This document shows, one piece after another, positions 43,881-53,694 of a DNA stretch of 64,000 nucleotides. This DNA comes from Pseudomonadota bacterium (lineage in GTDB: Bacteria; Desulfobacterota; Desulfobulbia; Desulfobulbales; JAGXFP01). The stretch spans positions 21,174-85,173 of the forward strand of contig JAHJAA010000057.1 of assembly GCA_018814305.1 (NCBI GenBank), written 5' to 3'. The position numbers and the translations under genes are program-made. The notes below the pieces were generated by a model. It was not told the origin of the DNA. It saw only the letters and a list, made by a program, of their open reading frames with translations, and did no database searches. Position 1 is the stretch's first letter; each line of letters starts with the position of its first letter.

Positions 43881-46800
43881 ATGTTCCCCACACCCGTGGG
43901 GATGAACCGCGCCCAGTGGGACCTTTATACTAGGGAAGGCAATGTTCCCCACACCCGTGGGGATGAACCGGACCCATCTGAAAATATCCTAAGAGAGTCA
44001 GGATGTTCCCCACACCCGTGGGGATGAACCGAGGTTTCTGCAAATTTCTCTGTTGTTGATGTCATGTTCCCCACACCCGTGGGGATGAACCGATGTCTTT
44101 TTGTTTCAGTTCCACTAGTGGGAAATGTTCCCCACACCCGTGGGGATGAACCGATGGTTACGACTGGAATAATTGGTTTAATGTCATGTTCCCCACACCC
44201 GTGGGGATGAACCGCGACTGTATGTTCCTGGCTAGACCGCTGTAAAATGTTCCCCACACCCGTGGGGATGAACCGCAGAATATTATGAGGCAGGAGAAGC
44301 CAGGAAAATGTTCCCCACACCCGTGGGGATGAACCACTACGAGTCGTGCCAACTACCGGGACTGATACATGTTCCCCACACCCGTGGGGATGAACCGGAT
44401 TGGGGATTGCTTATGATTCCCTGGTTGATATGTTCCCCACACCCGTGGGGATGAACCGTCCCTTAATCTTCTAACTGTTGTTTGACCCGCATGTTCCCCA
44501 CACCCGTGGGGATGAACCGGCCCGAAAACGTCCTACCTACTCCATTCAATGATGTTCCCCACACCCGTGGGGATGAACCGCCGCTATGGTGGCGCGGCAG
44601 GTTAAAACGGCGATGTTCCCCACACCCGTGGGGATGAACCGTAACCCTTGCGCAGCTTATAGAAAAAAGCTACATGTTCCCCACACCCGTGGGGATGAAC
44701 CGGGGACCAAAACAATGAAAGTTTACACAATAACATGTTCCCCACACCCGTGGGGATGAACCGATAAACAGGTGTAGATTTTACGTTGGCAACGAATGTT
44801 CCCCACACCCGTGGGGATGAACCGCTGACTTTTTCCGCCCATACCCACTGCACCGCATGTTCCCCACACCCGTGGGGATGAACCGGGTAAGAGGTTGAAA
44901 CCAGACCACATTTTGAAATGTTCCCCACACCCGTGGGGATGAACCGGGGGGTTAATTGATAATTGTAACCATTAAAATATGTTCCCCACACCCGTGGGGA
45001 TGAACCGGAGTAGTGAAATGGAGAATGTTGATATTAGTAATGTTCCCCACACCCGTGGGGATGAACCGATCAACGTGAATAGGTATGCAGGTAGGTGAAT
45101 ATGTTCCCCACACCCGTGGGGATGAACCGGCCGTTATCACACATATCGTCATATGTTTGTCATGTTCCCCACACCCGTGGGGATGAACCGATGAACCAGG
45201 GCATTAAAAGCAACAACACAAGATGTTCCCCACACCCGTGGGGATGAACCGTTCTACCCTTATATAAAATACGATAGTGAGATATGTTCCCCACACCCGT
45301 GGGGATGAACCGAGGCAATATAAAATAATTAATAAATTTCAAAAATGTTCCCCACACCCGTGGGGATGAACCGTTTCATGGCAGATATTATATTTTTTTA
45401 TAAAAATGTTCCCCACACCCGTGGGGATGAACCGGTGTCCTTTGCTCTGGGCAGGTCAAACCCTTTATGTTCCCCACACCCGTGGGGATGAACCGCGGCG
45501 GCATCTTACCGGGCGACCGGGGCGGCAATGTTCCCCACACCCGTGGGGATGAACCGACCGATGCTGTAAAAGGAGGACACTTTGAGAAATGTTCCCCACA
45601 CCCGTGGGGATGAACCGAACGGGTGGTGTCATCCGCCCAGAATAAAGACATGTTCCCCACACCCGTGGGGATGAACCGGGGCAAACTGAACTTGTTTTTC
45701 TCCTGACGGTATGTTCCCCACACCCGTGGGGATGAACCGAGCCTGAGCAATTTCGACAACCTGCGGATATTATGTTCCCCACACCCGTGGGGATGAACCG
45801 AGCCTGAGCAATTTCGACAACCTGCGGATATTATGTTCCCCACACCCGTGGGGATGAACCGTTGATACTTGCGGCTTTCTTTTTCGCTTGCACATGTTCC
45901 CCACACCCGTGGGGATGAACCGTCAACGTCTGGGATAATAGCTTGTGGTCTAAAATGTTCCCCACACCCGTGGGGATGAACCGCTGAGTTGCGCCGGGGC
46001 AGTTTCCGGCGTCAAATGTTCCCCACACCCGTGGGGATGAACCGGAAAAGATCTACTCCTGTCTGGACCGCTGGAGATGTTCCCCACACCCGTGGGGATG
46101 AACCGATGTCAAACGGTACTTGACCAAGAACAAGGTCATGTTCCCCACACCCGTGGGGATGAACCGCGCACCGCCAACCGCAACAACACCCGCCGCGAAT
46201 GTTCCCCACACCCGTGGGGATGAACCTGCCATTGAGCGTCTTGAAAGAGACATGGCCGAATGTTCCCCACACCCGTGGGGATGAACCGTACTTTTTTTGT
46301 TGTTGTTTTTTTTACCTTACATGTTCCCCACACCCGTGGGGATGAACCGGCCTATAATTCCGGCCAGGCCCGGTCAAATGGATGTTCCCCACACCCGTGG
46401 GGATGAACCGATCAACGCGGGCCAGTTCGATTGGGGTGACTAATGTTCCCCACACCCGTGGGGATGAACCGCCTGTCTACGTTGCCGCCATTGGCCCGGA
46501 AGGATGTTCCCCACACCCGTGGGGATGAACCGCAGCTTGGTCGCTACACCGATGCCGAGGTCATGATGTTCCCCACACCCGTGGGGATGAACCGCACTTT
46601 ATTCAGCCCTTTACAGTGTTTCTCAAATGTTCCCCACACCCGTGGGGATGAACCGGCATTGAGCAAGGGTTTGTTGTGCTTGGGACTATGTTCCCCACAC
46701 CCGTGGGGATGAACCGAAAAACGGTATTGCTAAATTTACACTTGAGTAATGTTCCCCACACCCGTGGGGATGAACCGGCCAGAATTAACTACAGCGACAA

Positions 46801-47631
46801 GGACGGAAGATGTTCCCCACACCCGTGGGGATGAACCGCTCAATCCCGGTGAGGCCCCGGACCTTCCAGGATGTTCCCCACACCCGTGGGGATGAACCGA
46901 TGACAAGGGCGAACCGATGAACGAGGACGCCATGTTCCCCACACCCGTGGGGATGAACCGAATCAACCCGCACTTGGCGGTGTCTCCGGTATATGTTCCC
47001 CACACCCGTGGGGATGAACCGGCGCGGCAATCGGTGACCATCGGTCAGGCTGAATGTTCCCCACACCCGTGGGGATGAACCGGCGGGACACTTGAGGGCG
47101 ACTTTACCACACAAATGTTCCCCACACCCGTGGGGATGAACCGAACAACCAGCCCTCTTCGTCCGTACTCGTTAAATGTTCCCCACATCCGTGGGGATGA
47201 ACCGCCTGCCTGATCACCATGACCTGATCACCAACCATGTTCCCCACACCCGTGGGGATGAACCGAGACGTTACAATCAGGGTTATATTCTGCGACAATG
47301 TTCCCTACACCCGTGGGGATGAACCGGGCAACTGGTGTTGTTGTCCATACCCTCCAGGATGTTCCCCACACCCGTGGGGATGAACCGCTACTAACTGGCA
47401 CCGACTCAACGATGGATGGATGTTCCCCACACCCGTGGGGATGAACCGTTCGATGTCGTCGAACGAAAATGCTATACCACATGTTCCCCACACCCGTGGG
47501 GATGAACCGATCCGCGAGGCATAAGCCCCACCGCCGCCGGGATGTTCCCCACACCCGTGGGGATGAACCGGGCCTCAAGCTCGGCCAGAATATGGTCGAG
47601 AGATGTTCCCCACACCCGTGGGGATGAACCG
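43881..47631 (+). CRISPR. Type I-E CRISPR array, 62 repeats and 61 spacers
   Basis: The 29-nt repeat begins ATGTTCCCCACACCC and ends GTGGGGATGAACCG (overlapping description), with the hairpin CCCCAC/GTGGGG typical of type I-E. I traced all starts by hand: they fall every 61 nt from 43881 to 46504, then one 62-nt step to 46566, then every 61 nt to 47603. Spacers are 32 nt except one of 33. Variant repeats are number 8 (last base A), 39 (last base T), 55 (C to T at 47188) and 57 (C to T at 47306). Spacers 31 and 32 are identical. Repeats are almost uniform, so the array looks active or recently active. Confidence 0.98.
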
Positions 47632-47902
47632 ATTATGTTTTTCTCGGAAAATTTCATTGACACGGAATGGGGGCAAGGCGGAAACTAAGTCTACGGCAAT
47701 GTCCTGCTTTGGGAGGGGCATTCTGCTGCTGAGGGTATGCGAATGCAATTGTTCAATTGCTTGGGGTGGACTTGAAATGAATCGTTAAGAATGATAATAA
47801 GTATCAATTATTGCTATTGCTGTCCTGGTTTTTGATCGTTCTCCGGTCGGGGAGCCTGGAACTTATGAATCATGGAAATTAAGCGGTAAGGCGGTACTCT
47901 TC

Positions 47903-48139
47903 GTGACAAAAAAATACACGGTTGAACCCGAGATACTTGGTGCGACCCAGTGCGAAAAAAACCTGATCTGTCTTGCCGGTCAGGTCTACTGTTCGGTGTT
48001 AGATTCCCTGGGGAGTTCTATGATCAAATTGGAATGCCGGGACCGCCTGGACGAGTGCCTTCATTATCATACCTATGGTGCGATGCATGTCTGCAATTGT
48101 CCGGTCCGGAATGAGCTGTTTCGGAAATATGGGGTTTGA
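47903..48139 (+). CDS. Small Cys-rich protein, 78 residues
   Basis: A short protein with seven cysteines (GATQCEKNLICLAGQVYC ... LECRDRLDECLHYH ... HVCNCPVRNE). The spacing (CX4CX6C, later CXC) suggests a metal or Fe-S site. No signal peptide. Start is GTG at 47903, with AAGGCGG about 9 nt upstream. It lies 270 bases beyond the CRISPR array with no visible link to it. Function unknown. Confidence 0.6.
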   Translation: MTKKYTVEPEILGATQCEKNLICLAGQVYCSVLDSLGSSMIKLECRDRLDECLHYHTYGAMHVCNCPVRNELFRKYGV

Positions 48140-48206
48140 TCAGTTCCCATGGTGAAACCCGGTGTTTCAGGCAATACGTGTTCTCTGGAGCGACCTTGAA
48201 GGAGAA

Positions 48207-49046
48207 TCAGAGGCTTTCATCCCGATAGATCCTTACAAAGGCCGGGAACCGGGGAATTCCCGATTCATAGAAACCGTTGTATTTGAAGGTTATCAATGAT
48301 CCAACCGGGGGCGGAGTCGTTCGGTCCTGGTCGGAAAAACCGCTGCCGACCTTGAATTGAATTTTACTGTCGGGTAGCTCTACGAGCAATGATCCCATCC
48401 TTCCTTTATTCCTCCCGGAGCCCGGGATATATTCCAGCACCTTTGCCTCACTGTCTTCATATCCTTTGACCTTGAGTATATCTTTGCTCCGACCCGGGCT
48501 GTATGGAGCATCGGGGCGACGGACAATGAGACCTTCCCCCCCAGTTTTCTGTATCTTTTGTAAGTGCCTTTCCATGAATCTTCTGTTTCGAACCGGAGAC
48601 TGTTCAATGATGAAGGCGGTGGCTGAGGGGTGAGCGGCAAACCATTGTTCGGCAACTTTTATGCGGTCAGTGAAGCCTCCGGGGGCCTTGGGGACATCAA
48701 AAATTGCAAATTTCAGGGTCAGCCAGTTCTGGCCATCCTTTTTCTTAACGATGGAGATAGTTTTGGCGAAGGTTTGGCGGCCCCCCCAGATCTCTCCCTC
48801 CAGGGGAAAGTCGGGGAAGTTGTTGGTGAACTCAGCTGGCGGCGTAAAGGGGATCCCGTTTTTGGATAACAGCTGTTTGCCGTCCCAATATCCCCGGACC
48901 CCGTCGAGTTTTTCACTCATCAGCCAGGAGTCGACATTCTGACTGCCGTCATCCGTGGTCGGGAGCATGGGGAGGGGCGATTGTGCCCAGGTGACCGAGG
49001 ACATAAGGATAAGCAGAAGCGGTAAGAGCAAGATTTTGCGGGACAT
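48207..49046 (-). CDS. Exported ATP-dependent DNA ligase, LigE-like
   Basis: A 279-residue minimal DNA ligase with a signal peptide (KILLLPLLLILMSSVTWAQ), the mark of the LigE group thought to act in the periplasm. The nucleotidylated lysine is Lys46 in MSEKLDGVRGYWDG (motif I). Others are LEGEIWGG (motif III), FAIFDVP, GGEGLIVRRPDAPYSPGRSKDILKVKGY (motifs IV-V) and an OB domain with KGRMGSLLVEL and the FKVGSGF strand. LigE proteins have been linked to DNA uptake or biofilm DNA. ATG at 49044-49046; GGAGGAAAA follows the codon rule for a good ribosome binding site. It faces away from the CRISPR array. Confidence 0.9.
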   Translation of the reverse strand: MSRKILLLPLLLILMSSVTWAQSPLPMLPTTDDGSQNVDSWLMSEKLDGVRGYWDGKQLLSKNGIPFTPPAEFTNNFPDFPLEGEIWGGRQTFAKTISIVKKKDGQNWLTLKFAIFDVPKAPGGFTDRIKVAEQWFAAHPSATAFIIEQSPVRNRRFMERHLQKIQKTGGEGLIVRRPDAPYSPGRSKDILKVKGYEDSEAKVLEYIPGSGRNKGRMGSLLVELPDSKIQFKVGSGFSDQDRTTPPPVGSLITFKYNGFYESGIPRFPAFVRIYRDESL

Positions 49047-49165
49047 TTTTCCTCCATTCGGATGGTGGCTTTGCAGATGGGAGTGATCACTCCAAGAGGC
49101 CTGTCTGCTTGAGATAGGCCTCTGCCTGGTGGGCAGATGTGTGGTGATCGAGTCATAATTAATTA

Positions 49166-49306
49166 GTTTTCATCCAGAAACGGTCTTTTTCGAGAATCTC
49201 TGTGTCAAACCGCACAGTTGCTTGTGCGGCGTACCCATGTACGCCTCCGCGCAACTGTTTGTTTTCCTGGACCTTCTCGAGAAATCCTCGTTTCTGAATT
49301 GAAAAC
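49166..49306. mobile_element. Palindromic element, 141 bp, copy 1
   Basis: The ends read GTTTTCATCCAGAAACG and CGTTTCTGAATTGAAAAC, nearly perfect inverted repeats. Inside are CGAGAATCTC and, further on, CTTCTCGAGAAA, and a core GCGGCGTACCCATGTACGCC. It lies in a 700-base gap together with a second copy at 49544-49689. It has no coding capacity. Same class as the element at 34367-34475 by core, but with different ends. Confidence 0.75.
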
Positions 49307-49543
49307 AACACGTTTCATCATCCGTAAAGTCTGCGACTTTACGGATGGGAACTAATTAAACGGCAGCCACACTTTAGCGGAAAACAGTCCTGCATTGCAA
49401 GCCCCAACATTGTACGGTGATTTTCATTGGAAGTATCTCAATCCCATGATTTTTTGATGGAGCCTTCCTGCGAATAGCTATTTTGGGATTTTTTGCGTAT
49501 TGATCAAAGCTGTAGGTGAGATTGGTTTTGATAAATGCTAGTA
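49307..49543. other. Intergenic spacer between two palindromic elements
   Basis: About 240 bases between the two elements. A frame reading through it and into copy 2 on the minus strand is not credible as a gene. TCCGTAAAGTCTGCGACTTTACGGA at 49321-49345 (quoted in its arms as TCCGTAAAGTC and GACTTTACGGA) is a perfect short dyad and may be a hairpin. Nothing else is recognised. Confidence 0.45.
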
Positions 49544-49689
49544 TAGTTTCCATCCAGAAACGGTCTTTTGGTCCGATAGCTGCGTTGCTCAGTTGCCGAA
49601 AAATGATCACGTACCCAAGTACGCTCCGCTTTTCCGTCGCCTTCGCGTCTTGCTCTCGAACAAAAATCCTCGTTTCTGGATGGAAACTA
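49544..49689. mobile_element. Palindromic element, 146 bp, copy 2
   Basis: The ends TAGTTTCCATCCAGAAACG and CGTTTCTGGATGGAAACTA are perfect 19-bp inverted repeats. The interior includes GCGTTGCTCAGTTGCCG and the core TCACGTACCCAAGTACGCTCC. Its ends match copy 1 at 49166-49306 closely. It ends 57 nt before the sxtJ-like gene, so it may affect that operon's promoter. Confidence 0.82.
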
Positions 49690-49746
49690 GTATGGAAAAA
49701 TCGATATCGTAGCAGCATCGTATTTACCAGGACCAAGGGTGTGCTT

Positions 49747-50127
49747 ATGAACGAAAACCAAAAGAAAGATCAGGCCAAGGATACGGGCATGGCCCTCATC
49801 CTAATTCTTCTGATTCTGTTTAAGATTTTGCGGCAGGATTATTATTTGATTGCGGCAGTTGTTGTGTTGTTAGTGAATATGACCCGCCCTCAATTGTTCC
49901 AGCCCCTGGCCAGACTCTGGTTCGGGTTGTCGAATGTTCTTGGGGGCGTGGGGTCGAGGGTTCTGTTAACTATTGTTTTTTATGGAATGATAACACCCGT
50001 GGGGCTTATTCGCCGATTTTCCGGGACCGATCCGATGAAGTTCAAGAGGTGGAAAGATGGGACAGGATCTGTGTTTGTTGATAGGTCGCATCAATATACC
50101 AGGACCGATATTGAAAGACCTTTTTGA
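49747..50127 (+). CDS. SxtJ-family membrane protein
   Basis: A 126-residue inner-membrane protein with two or three hydrophobic segments (MALILILLILFKIL, YYLIAAVVVLLVNM, SRVLLTIVFYGMITPVGLIRRFSG). The end WKDGTGSVFVDRSHQYTRTDIERPF is the conserved tail of the SxtJ family, named from saxitoxin gene clusters but widespread in bacteria that do not make the toxin. ATG at 49747 is chosen because the frame upstream runs through the palindromic element. First gene of a four-gene operon with DUF5989, carbamoyltransferase and an SGNH-like protein. Confidence 0.85.
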   Translation: MNENQKKDQAKDTGMALILILLILFKILRQDYYLIAAVVVLLVNMTRPQLFQPLARLWFGLSNVLGGVGSRVLLTIVFYGMITPVGLIRRFSGTDPMKFKRWKDGTGSVFVDRSHQYTRTDIERPF

Positions 50128-50137
50128 GGGGGATTAA

Positions 50138-50287
50138 ATGGATTTTTTAAAAGAATTTTGGGACTTCCTGAAAGTAAGAAAAAAATTCTGGATGTTGCCG
50201 ATTATCATCGTGCTTTTGTTGTTCGGGGTCTTGATTGTTCTGACCAGCGGAACAGCCGTTGCTCCTTTTATTTATACCCTGTTCTGA
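50138..50287 (+). CDS. DUF5989 (SxtK-like) small membrane protein
   Basis: A 49-residue gene: MDFLKEFWDFLKVRKKFW, then one membrane helix (MLPIIIVLLLFGVLIVLTSG) and the ending TAVAPFIYTLF, the full DUF5989 pattern. It starts 10 nt after the sxtJ-like stop, with GAGGGGG about 6 nt before ATG, and ends 6 nt before the carbamoyltransferase. Members of this family almost always sit between SxtJ and the carbamoyltransferase, suggesting a membrane complex of the three. Confidence 0.9.
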   Translation: MDFLKEFWDFLKVRKKFWMLPIIIVLLLFGVLIVLTSGTAVAPFIYTLF

Positions 50288-50293
50288 GCCGCC

Positions 50294-52159
50294 ATGGGAG
50301 CGATCCTCGGGATATCAGCATACTACCATGACAGTGCGGCAGTACTGCTCATAGATGGGAAGATCTGTGCTGCGGCGCACGAGGAACGGTTTACCCGCAA
50401 AAAGCACGATCCTTCCTTTCCGGTTAACGCGGTGCGTTATGTTCTGGAAGAAGGCGGGGTGTTGATCGCAGATTTAGAGGCCATCGCATTTTACGATAAA
50501 CCGTTTTTGAAATTCGAACGGCTCCTGGAAACCTACCACGCCTTCGCCCCCTCGGGACTGAAAAGTTTTCTTTCAGCCATGCCGGTCTGGATCAAAGAGA
50601 AGATGTTCATGCGTAAATTGATCTGGGACGAGTTGGAAGAGATTAACGGAGGGCGGCTGCTGCACCGCCCCCAACTCCTCTTTCCCGAACACCATCTGTC
50701 CCACGGGGCCAGCGCCTATTTCCCTTCACCGTTTGACGAAGCCGCGATCCTGACCATTGATGGGGTCGGCGAATGGGCGACCACCACCATCGGTCACGGC
50801 AAGGGAAACACCATTGCCGTGCTCCGTGAATTGACTTTTCCCCATTCCATCGGGCTCCTCTATTCTGCTCTAACCTATTACTGTGGGTTCAAGGTGAACA
50901 GTGGTGAATACAAGTTGATGGGGTTGGCCCCCTACGGGAATCATGGCGGGGAGCGGGTTGCCCGGTTCCGGGAGGTTATTTTGCGTGAACTCGTGGATTT
51001 GCGGGATGACGGCTCCCTGCTGCTCAATATGACCTGTTTTAATTTTGCCACCGGGCTTACCATGTGCAAGGAAGAACGGTGGTTGGAGTTGTTCGGTATA
51101 CCAAAGAGGGCACCGGAAGGGGATTTGGGCCAAGCCTATATGGACTTGGCCCTGGCCGTTCAGCAGGTCACCGAAGAATCAGTCTTGCGCCTTGCCCGAA
51201 CCGCCCGAGAGTTGACCGGGGCGAAGAACTTGGTTATGGCTGGCGGGGTGGCTTTGAATTGCGTGGCCAACGGCAAGCTATTGCGGTCAAATATCTTTGA
51301 AAAGCTGTGGATCCAGCCAGCGGCGGGTGATGCCGGTGGCGCACTTGGCGCGGCCCTGGCCGCCTATCATATCTGGCAGGAAGCCCCGCGGTTGGCGGAA
51401 GCTGAGGACCTGATGGGGGGCACGTATCTGGGGCCAGCTTATTCTGATATCGATATCGAGCGCGTGTGCAGGAAGTACCAGGCCAAGGCCTCACGGCTTG
51501 ACGAACATGATCTTTTCGAAACGGTGGCCAGGTTGCTGGCTGACGGGATGATTGTCGGTTGGTTCCAGGGGCGGATGGAGTACGGGCCCAGGGCTCTGGG
51601 GAATCGTTCCATTCTCGGTGATCCGCGTCGTCCTGAGATGCAGAAAAAGCTTAATCTCAAAATCAAATATCGCGAAGGTTTCCGGCCCTTTGCCCCATCC
51701 GTTCTGGCGGAAGAGTGCGCCGAGTATTTCGATCTGCCCGGCGGTCATTCACCATACATGTTGCTCATCGATATGGTTCGCGAGGATCATCGCTACTCTT
51801 TGCCCGAGGGGTATGAAGAAAAGGAGATGTACGAGCGACTCTATCATCAGCGGTCCGATATCCCGGCAGTCACCCATGTGGATTATACGGCCCGGATACA
51901 CACCGTCAGCCAGCGGACCAACCCCAGGTATTGGCAACTCATCAACGCCTTCAAGGGATTGACCGGATGCGGTCTGGTGGTCAACACCAGTTTTAATGTC
52001 CGGGGGGAGCCCATCGTCTGCACCCCGGAAGATGCCTACCGATGCTTCATGCGCACCGAGATGGACTGGCTGGTTATCAATAATTTTCTCTTTGAAAAAA
52101 AGGACCAGCCGGAGTGGATGGAGAAGGATAATTGGCAGGAAAGCTTCGTGCTTGATTGA
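50294..52159 (+). CDS. Carbamoyltransferase, NodU/CmcH/TobZ family
   Basis: A 621-residue enzyme that transfers a carbamoyl group from carbamoyl phosphate, through carbamoyl-adenylate, onto a hydroxyl. The N-terminal Kae1-like domain has ILGISAYYHDSAAVLLIDG, EERFTRKKHD, EHHLSHGASAYFPSPF and TIDGVGEW; the middle has MAGGVALNCVANG and QPAAGDAGGALGAA; the C-terminal domain has GRMEYGPRALGNRSIL, FRPFAPSVL and NTSFNVRGEPIVCTPEDA. The length is normal. With SxtJ and DUF5989 membrane proteins and an SGNH-like protein, an exported glycan or lipid is the probable acceptor; this is inference. Confidence 0.93.
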   Translation: MGAILGISAYYHDSAAVLLIDGKICAAAHEERFTRKKHDPSFPVNAVRYVLEEGGVLIADLEAIAFYDKPFLKFERLLETYHAFAPSGLKSFLSAMPVWIKEKMFMRKLIWDELEEINGGRLLHRPQLLFPEHHLSHGASAYFPSPFDEAAILTIDGVGEWATTTIGHGKGNTIAVLRELTFPHSIGLLYSALTYYCGFKVNSGEYKLMGLAPYGNHGGERVARFREVILRELVDLRDDGSLLLNMTCFNFATGLTMCKEERWLELFGIPKRAPEGDLGQAYMDLALAVQQVTEESVLRLARTARELTGAKNLVMAGGVALNCVANGKLLRSNIFEKLWIQPAAGDAGGALGAALAAYHIWQEAPRLAEAEDLMGGTYLGPAYSDIDIERVCRKYQAKASRLDEHDLFETVARLLADGMIVGWFQGRMEYGPRALGNRSILGDPRRPEMQKKLNLKIKYREGFRPFAPSVLAEECAEYFDLPGGHSPYMLLIDMVREDHRYSLPEGYEEKEMYERLYHQRSDIPAVTHVDYTARIHTVSQRTNPRYWQLINAFKGLTGCGLVVNTSFNVRGEPIVCTPEDAYRCFMRTEMDWLVINNFLFEKKDQPEWMEKDNWQESFVLD

Positions 52160-52294
52160 CGGTCTTGATGAGCGTCATGAGCTCGCTATCGTTGTTATTT
52201 GCTTTGATGACCTGTGCCGGGTTCAGGGGCCGGTCGTGATTTTGGGTGGTCATTAAGGTGCTGGACGTCGTCAGATGCAGGGATTGAACAAGGA

Positions 52295-53500
52295 ATGAAC
52301 GGATTCAATAAAAAATTTCTTTTTTATATTGTAGGATTTTTTCTAATCGTTTTCGGTTTTACGGCCACTGTGGAGGTTTCGACCAGGATAGAGTCAAAGG
52401 TCAGCGGCAAGGGCTTTTTTCTGAATGTATCAGAAAAGGAATTCTACGATAGCGAAGTGCAGGATATCTACCAATTCCATCCATTCACCGGATTTGTATT
52501 CAAGCCGAACATATCAATATCTTCGGGACATCCTGGGCAGCGGGAGAAACCGACGATTTTGGTCGATACCAATGGCTTCCTCGGAGATGGGACCAATATC
52601 TCGTTCCACAAGGCGAAGAATGAGATCCGGATTGCTACCATCGGAGCATCCACCACGGCAAGTATTAATTTAGCCTATCAAGAAAATTGGCCTGGACGGC
52701 TTAGATATCTTCTGCAACAAGTATTTCCCGAAAAAAAAATCACCCTGCTCAACGCTGCCATTCCAGGATTTGATACCTCCCAGAGCCTCGGGAATCTTGC
52801 CTTGCGGGTTATGCCGTTCCAGCCGGATATCGTAATCATCTACCACGCCTACAACGATCTCAAGACCATCCGCTTTGATCGTGAATTTAAGCCGGATTAT
52901 TCCCATGTCCATCCTGTCCCCTTCGGCTTTCATGAAAAACCGGCCTGGCCGAAGTTATTATTGGAAAAGTCTATGCTCTATGTCAGGTTGCGGAGTGAAT
53001 ACCGGGCGGTTGTCGCCCAACGTAAAATTGTTGAGGCTTTTTATAATTCAGGGAGGTTACAGCAGGTACCTCATGCAGCCCAAGAGGCATTCCGCGAACA
53101 TATTCAAGCTCTTGTTGCCGTTGCCAGATCCGGTGGGGCTGAAGTGGTCCTTTCGTCTTTTGCTACTCTGCATGACCCTTCCTTTGAGTATGATGTTCCC
53201 GATACCGATACGGTTTCCGGCGATCTGAAACAGCTGGAGCTCCTCAGTATAATGCATTTCACCCCAGGTTTGAGCCTCGATGCCATCTTTGAAGGTATTC
53301 GGACTTATAATGACCAGCTTGCCGAACTTGCCTCCGAGAATGATACCTATTGGGTAGATAACGCCGGTCTGGTCCCGCACGAGGAGCGATTTTTCGTTGA
53401 TCGGGTCCATTTCTCTGCTGCAGGGGCAGCCAAAATGGCTGAAAACTTCCTGCCGGAAGTTGCTAGAATCGTCCGGCAGAAAGTGCTCCCGGAGAGTTGA
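52295..53500 (+). CDS. SGNH/GDSL hydrolase-like membrane-anchored protein
   Basis: A 401-residue protein with an N-terminal anchor (FLFYIVGFFLIVFGFTATVEV) and an SGNH-type domain. Block I is IATIGASTTAS, block III-like is YHAYND, and the C-terminal block V is DRVHFSAAGAAKMAE with the DxxH pair. It probably acts outside the inner membrane on an esterified glycan or lipid. The start at 52295 has AAGGA very close, and 136 bases separate it from the carbamoyltransferase, yet such proteins commonly travel with this operon. Confidence 0.83.
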   Translation: MNGFNKKFLFYIVGFFLIVFGFTATVEVSTRIESKVSGKGFFLNVSEKEFYDSEVQDIYQFHPFTGFVFKPNISISSGHPGQREKPTILVDTNGFLGDGTNISFHKAKNEIRIATIGASTTASINLAYQENWPGRLRYLLQQVFPEKKITLLNAAIPGFDTSQSLGNLALRVMPFQPDIVIIYHAYNDLKTIRFDREFKPDYSHVHPVPFGFHEKPAWPKLLLEKSMLYVRLRSEYRAVVAQRKIVEAFYNSGRLQQVPHAAQEAFREHIQALVAVARSGGAEVVLSSFATLHDPSFEYDVPDTDTVSGDLKQLELLSIMHFTPGLSLDAIFEGIRTYNDQLAELASENDTYWVDNAGLVPHEERFFVDRVHFSAAGAAKMAENFLPEVARIVRQKVLPES

Positions 53501-53694
53501 AGCATAACGCAATTGCAAGGGCAAAAAGGTCTGGTTGTCCCCGCTTTGCATCTTCCCAGAATCAGTAACAGCTTCACGACGGAGGTCTCGGCAGTTCGCT
53601 ATCCGTATATTCACCGGTCATGAACGTTCACGGATTCAGGCCGTTATGACGATTGCTCCCTTCCTGCGCTCAAGAGATAATGGGTTTGGTACCT

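Noticed and set aside
43925..47663. Many minus-strand frames with repeated IPTGVGN / HPHGCGEH / SPRVWGT phrases
   Set aside because: These are translations of the CRISPR repeat in its three frames; the 61-nt period shifts the frame by one each time. They are not genes.
49374..49736. 120-codon minus-strand frame between the palindromic elements
   Set aside because: It runs through the palindromic element and has no ribosome binding site; typical spurious frame of a repeat.
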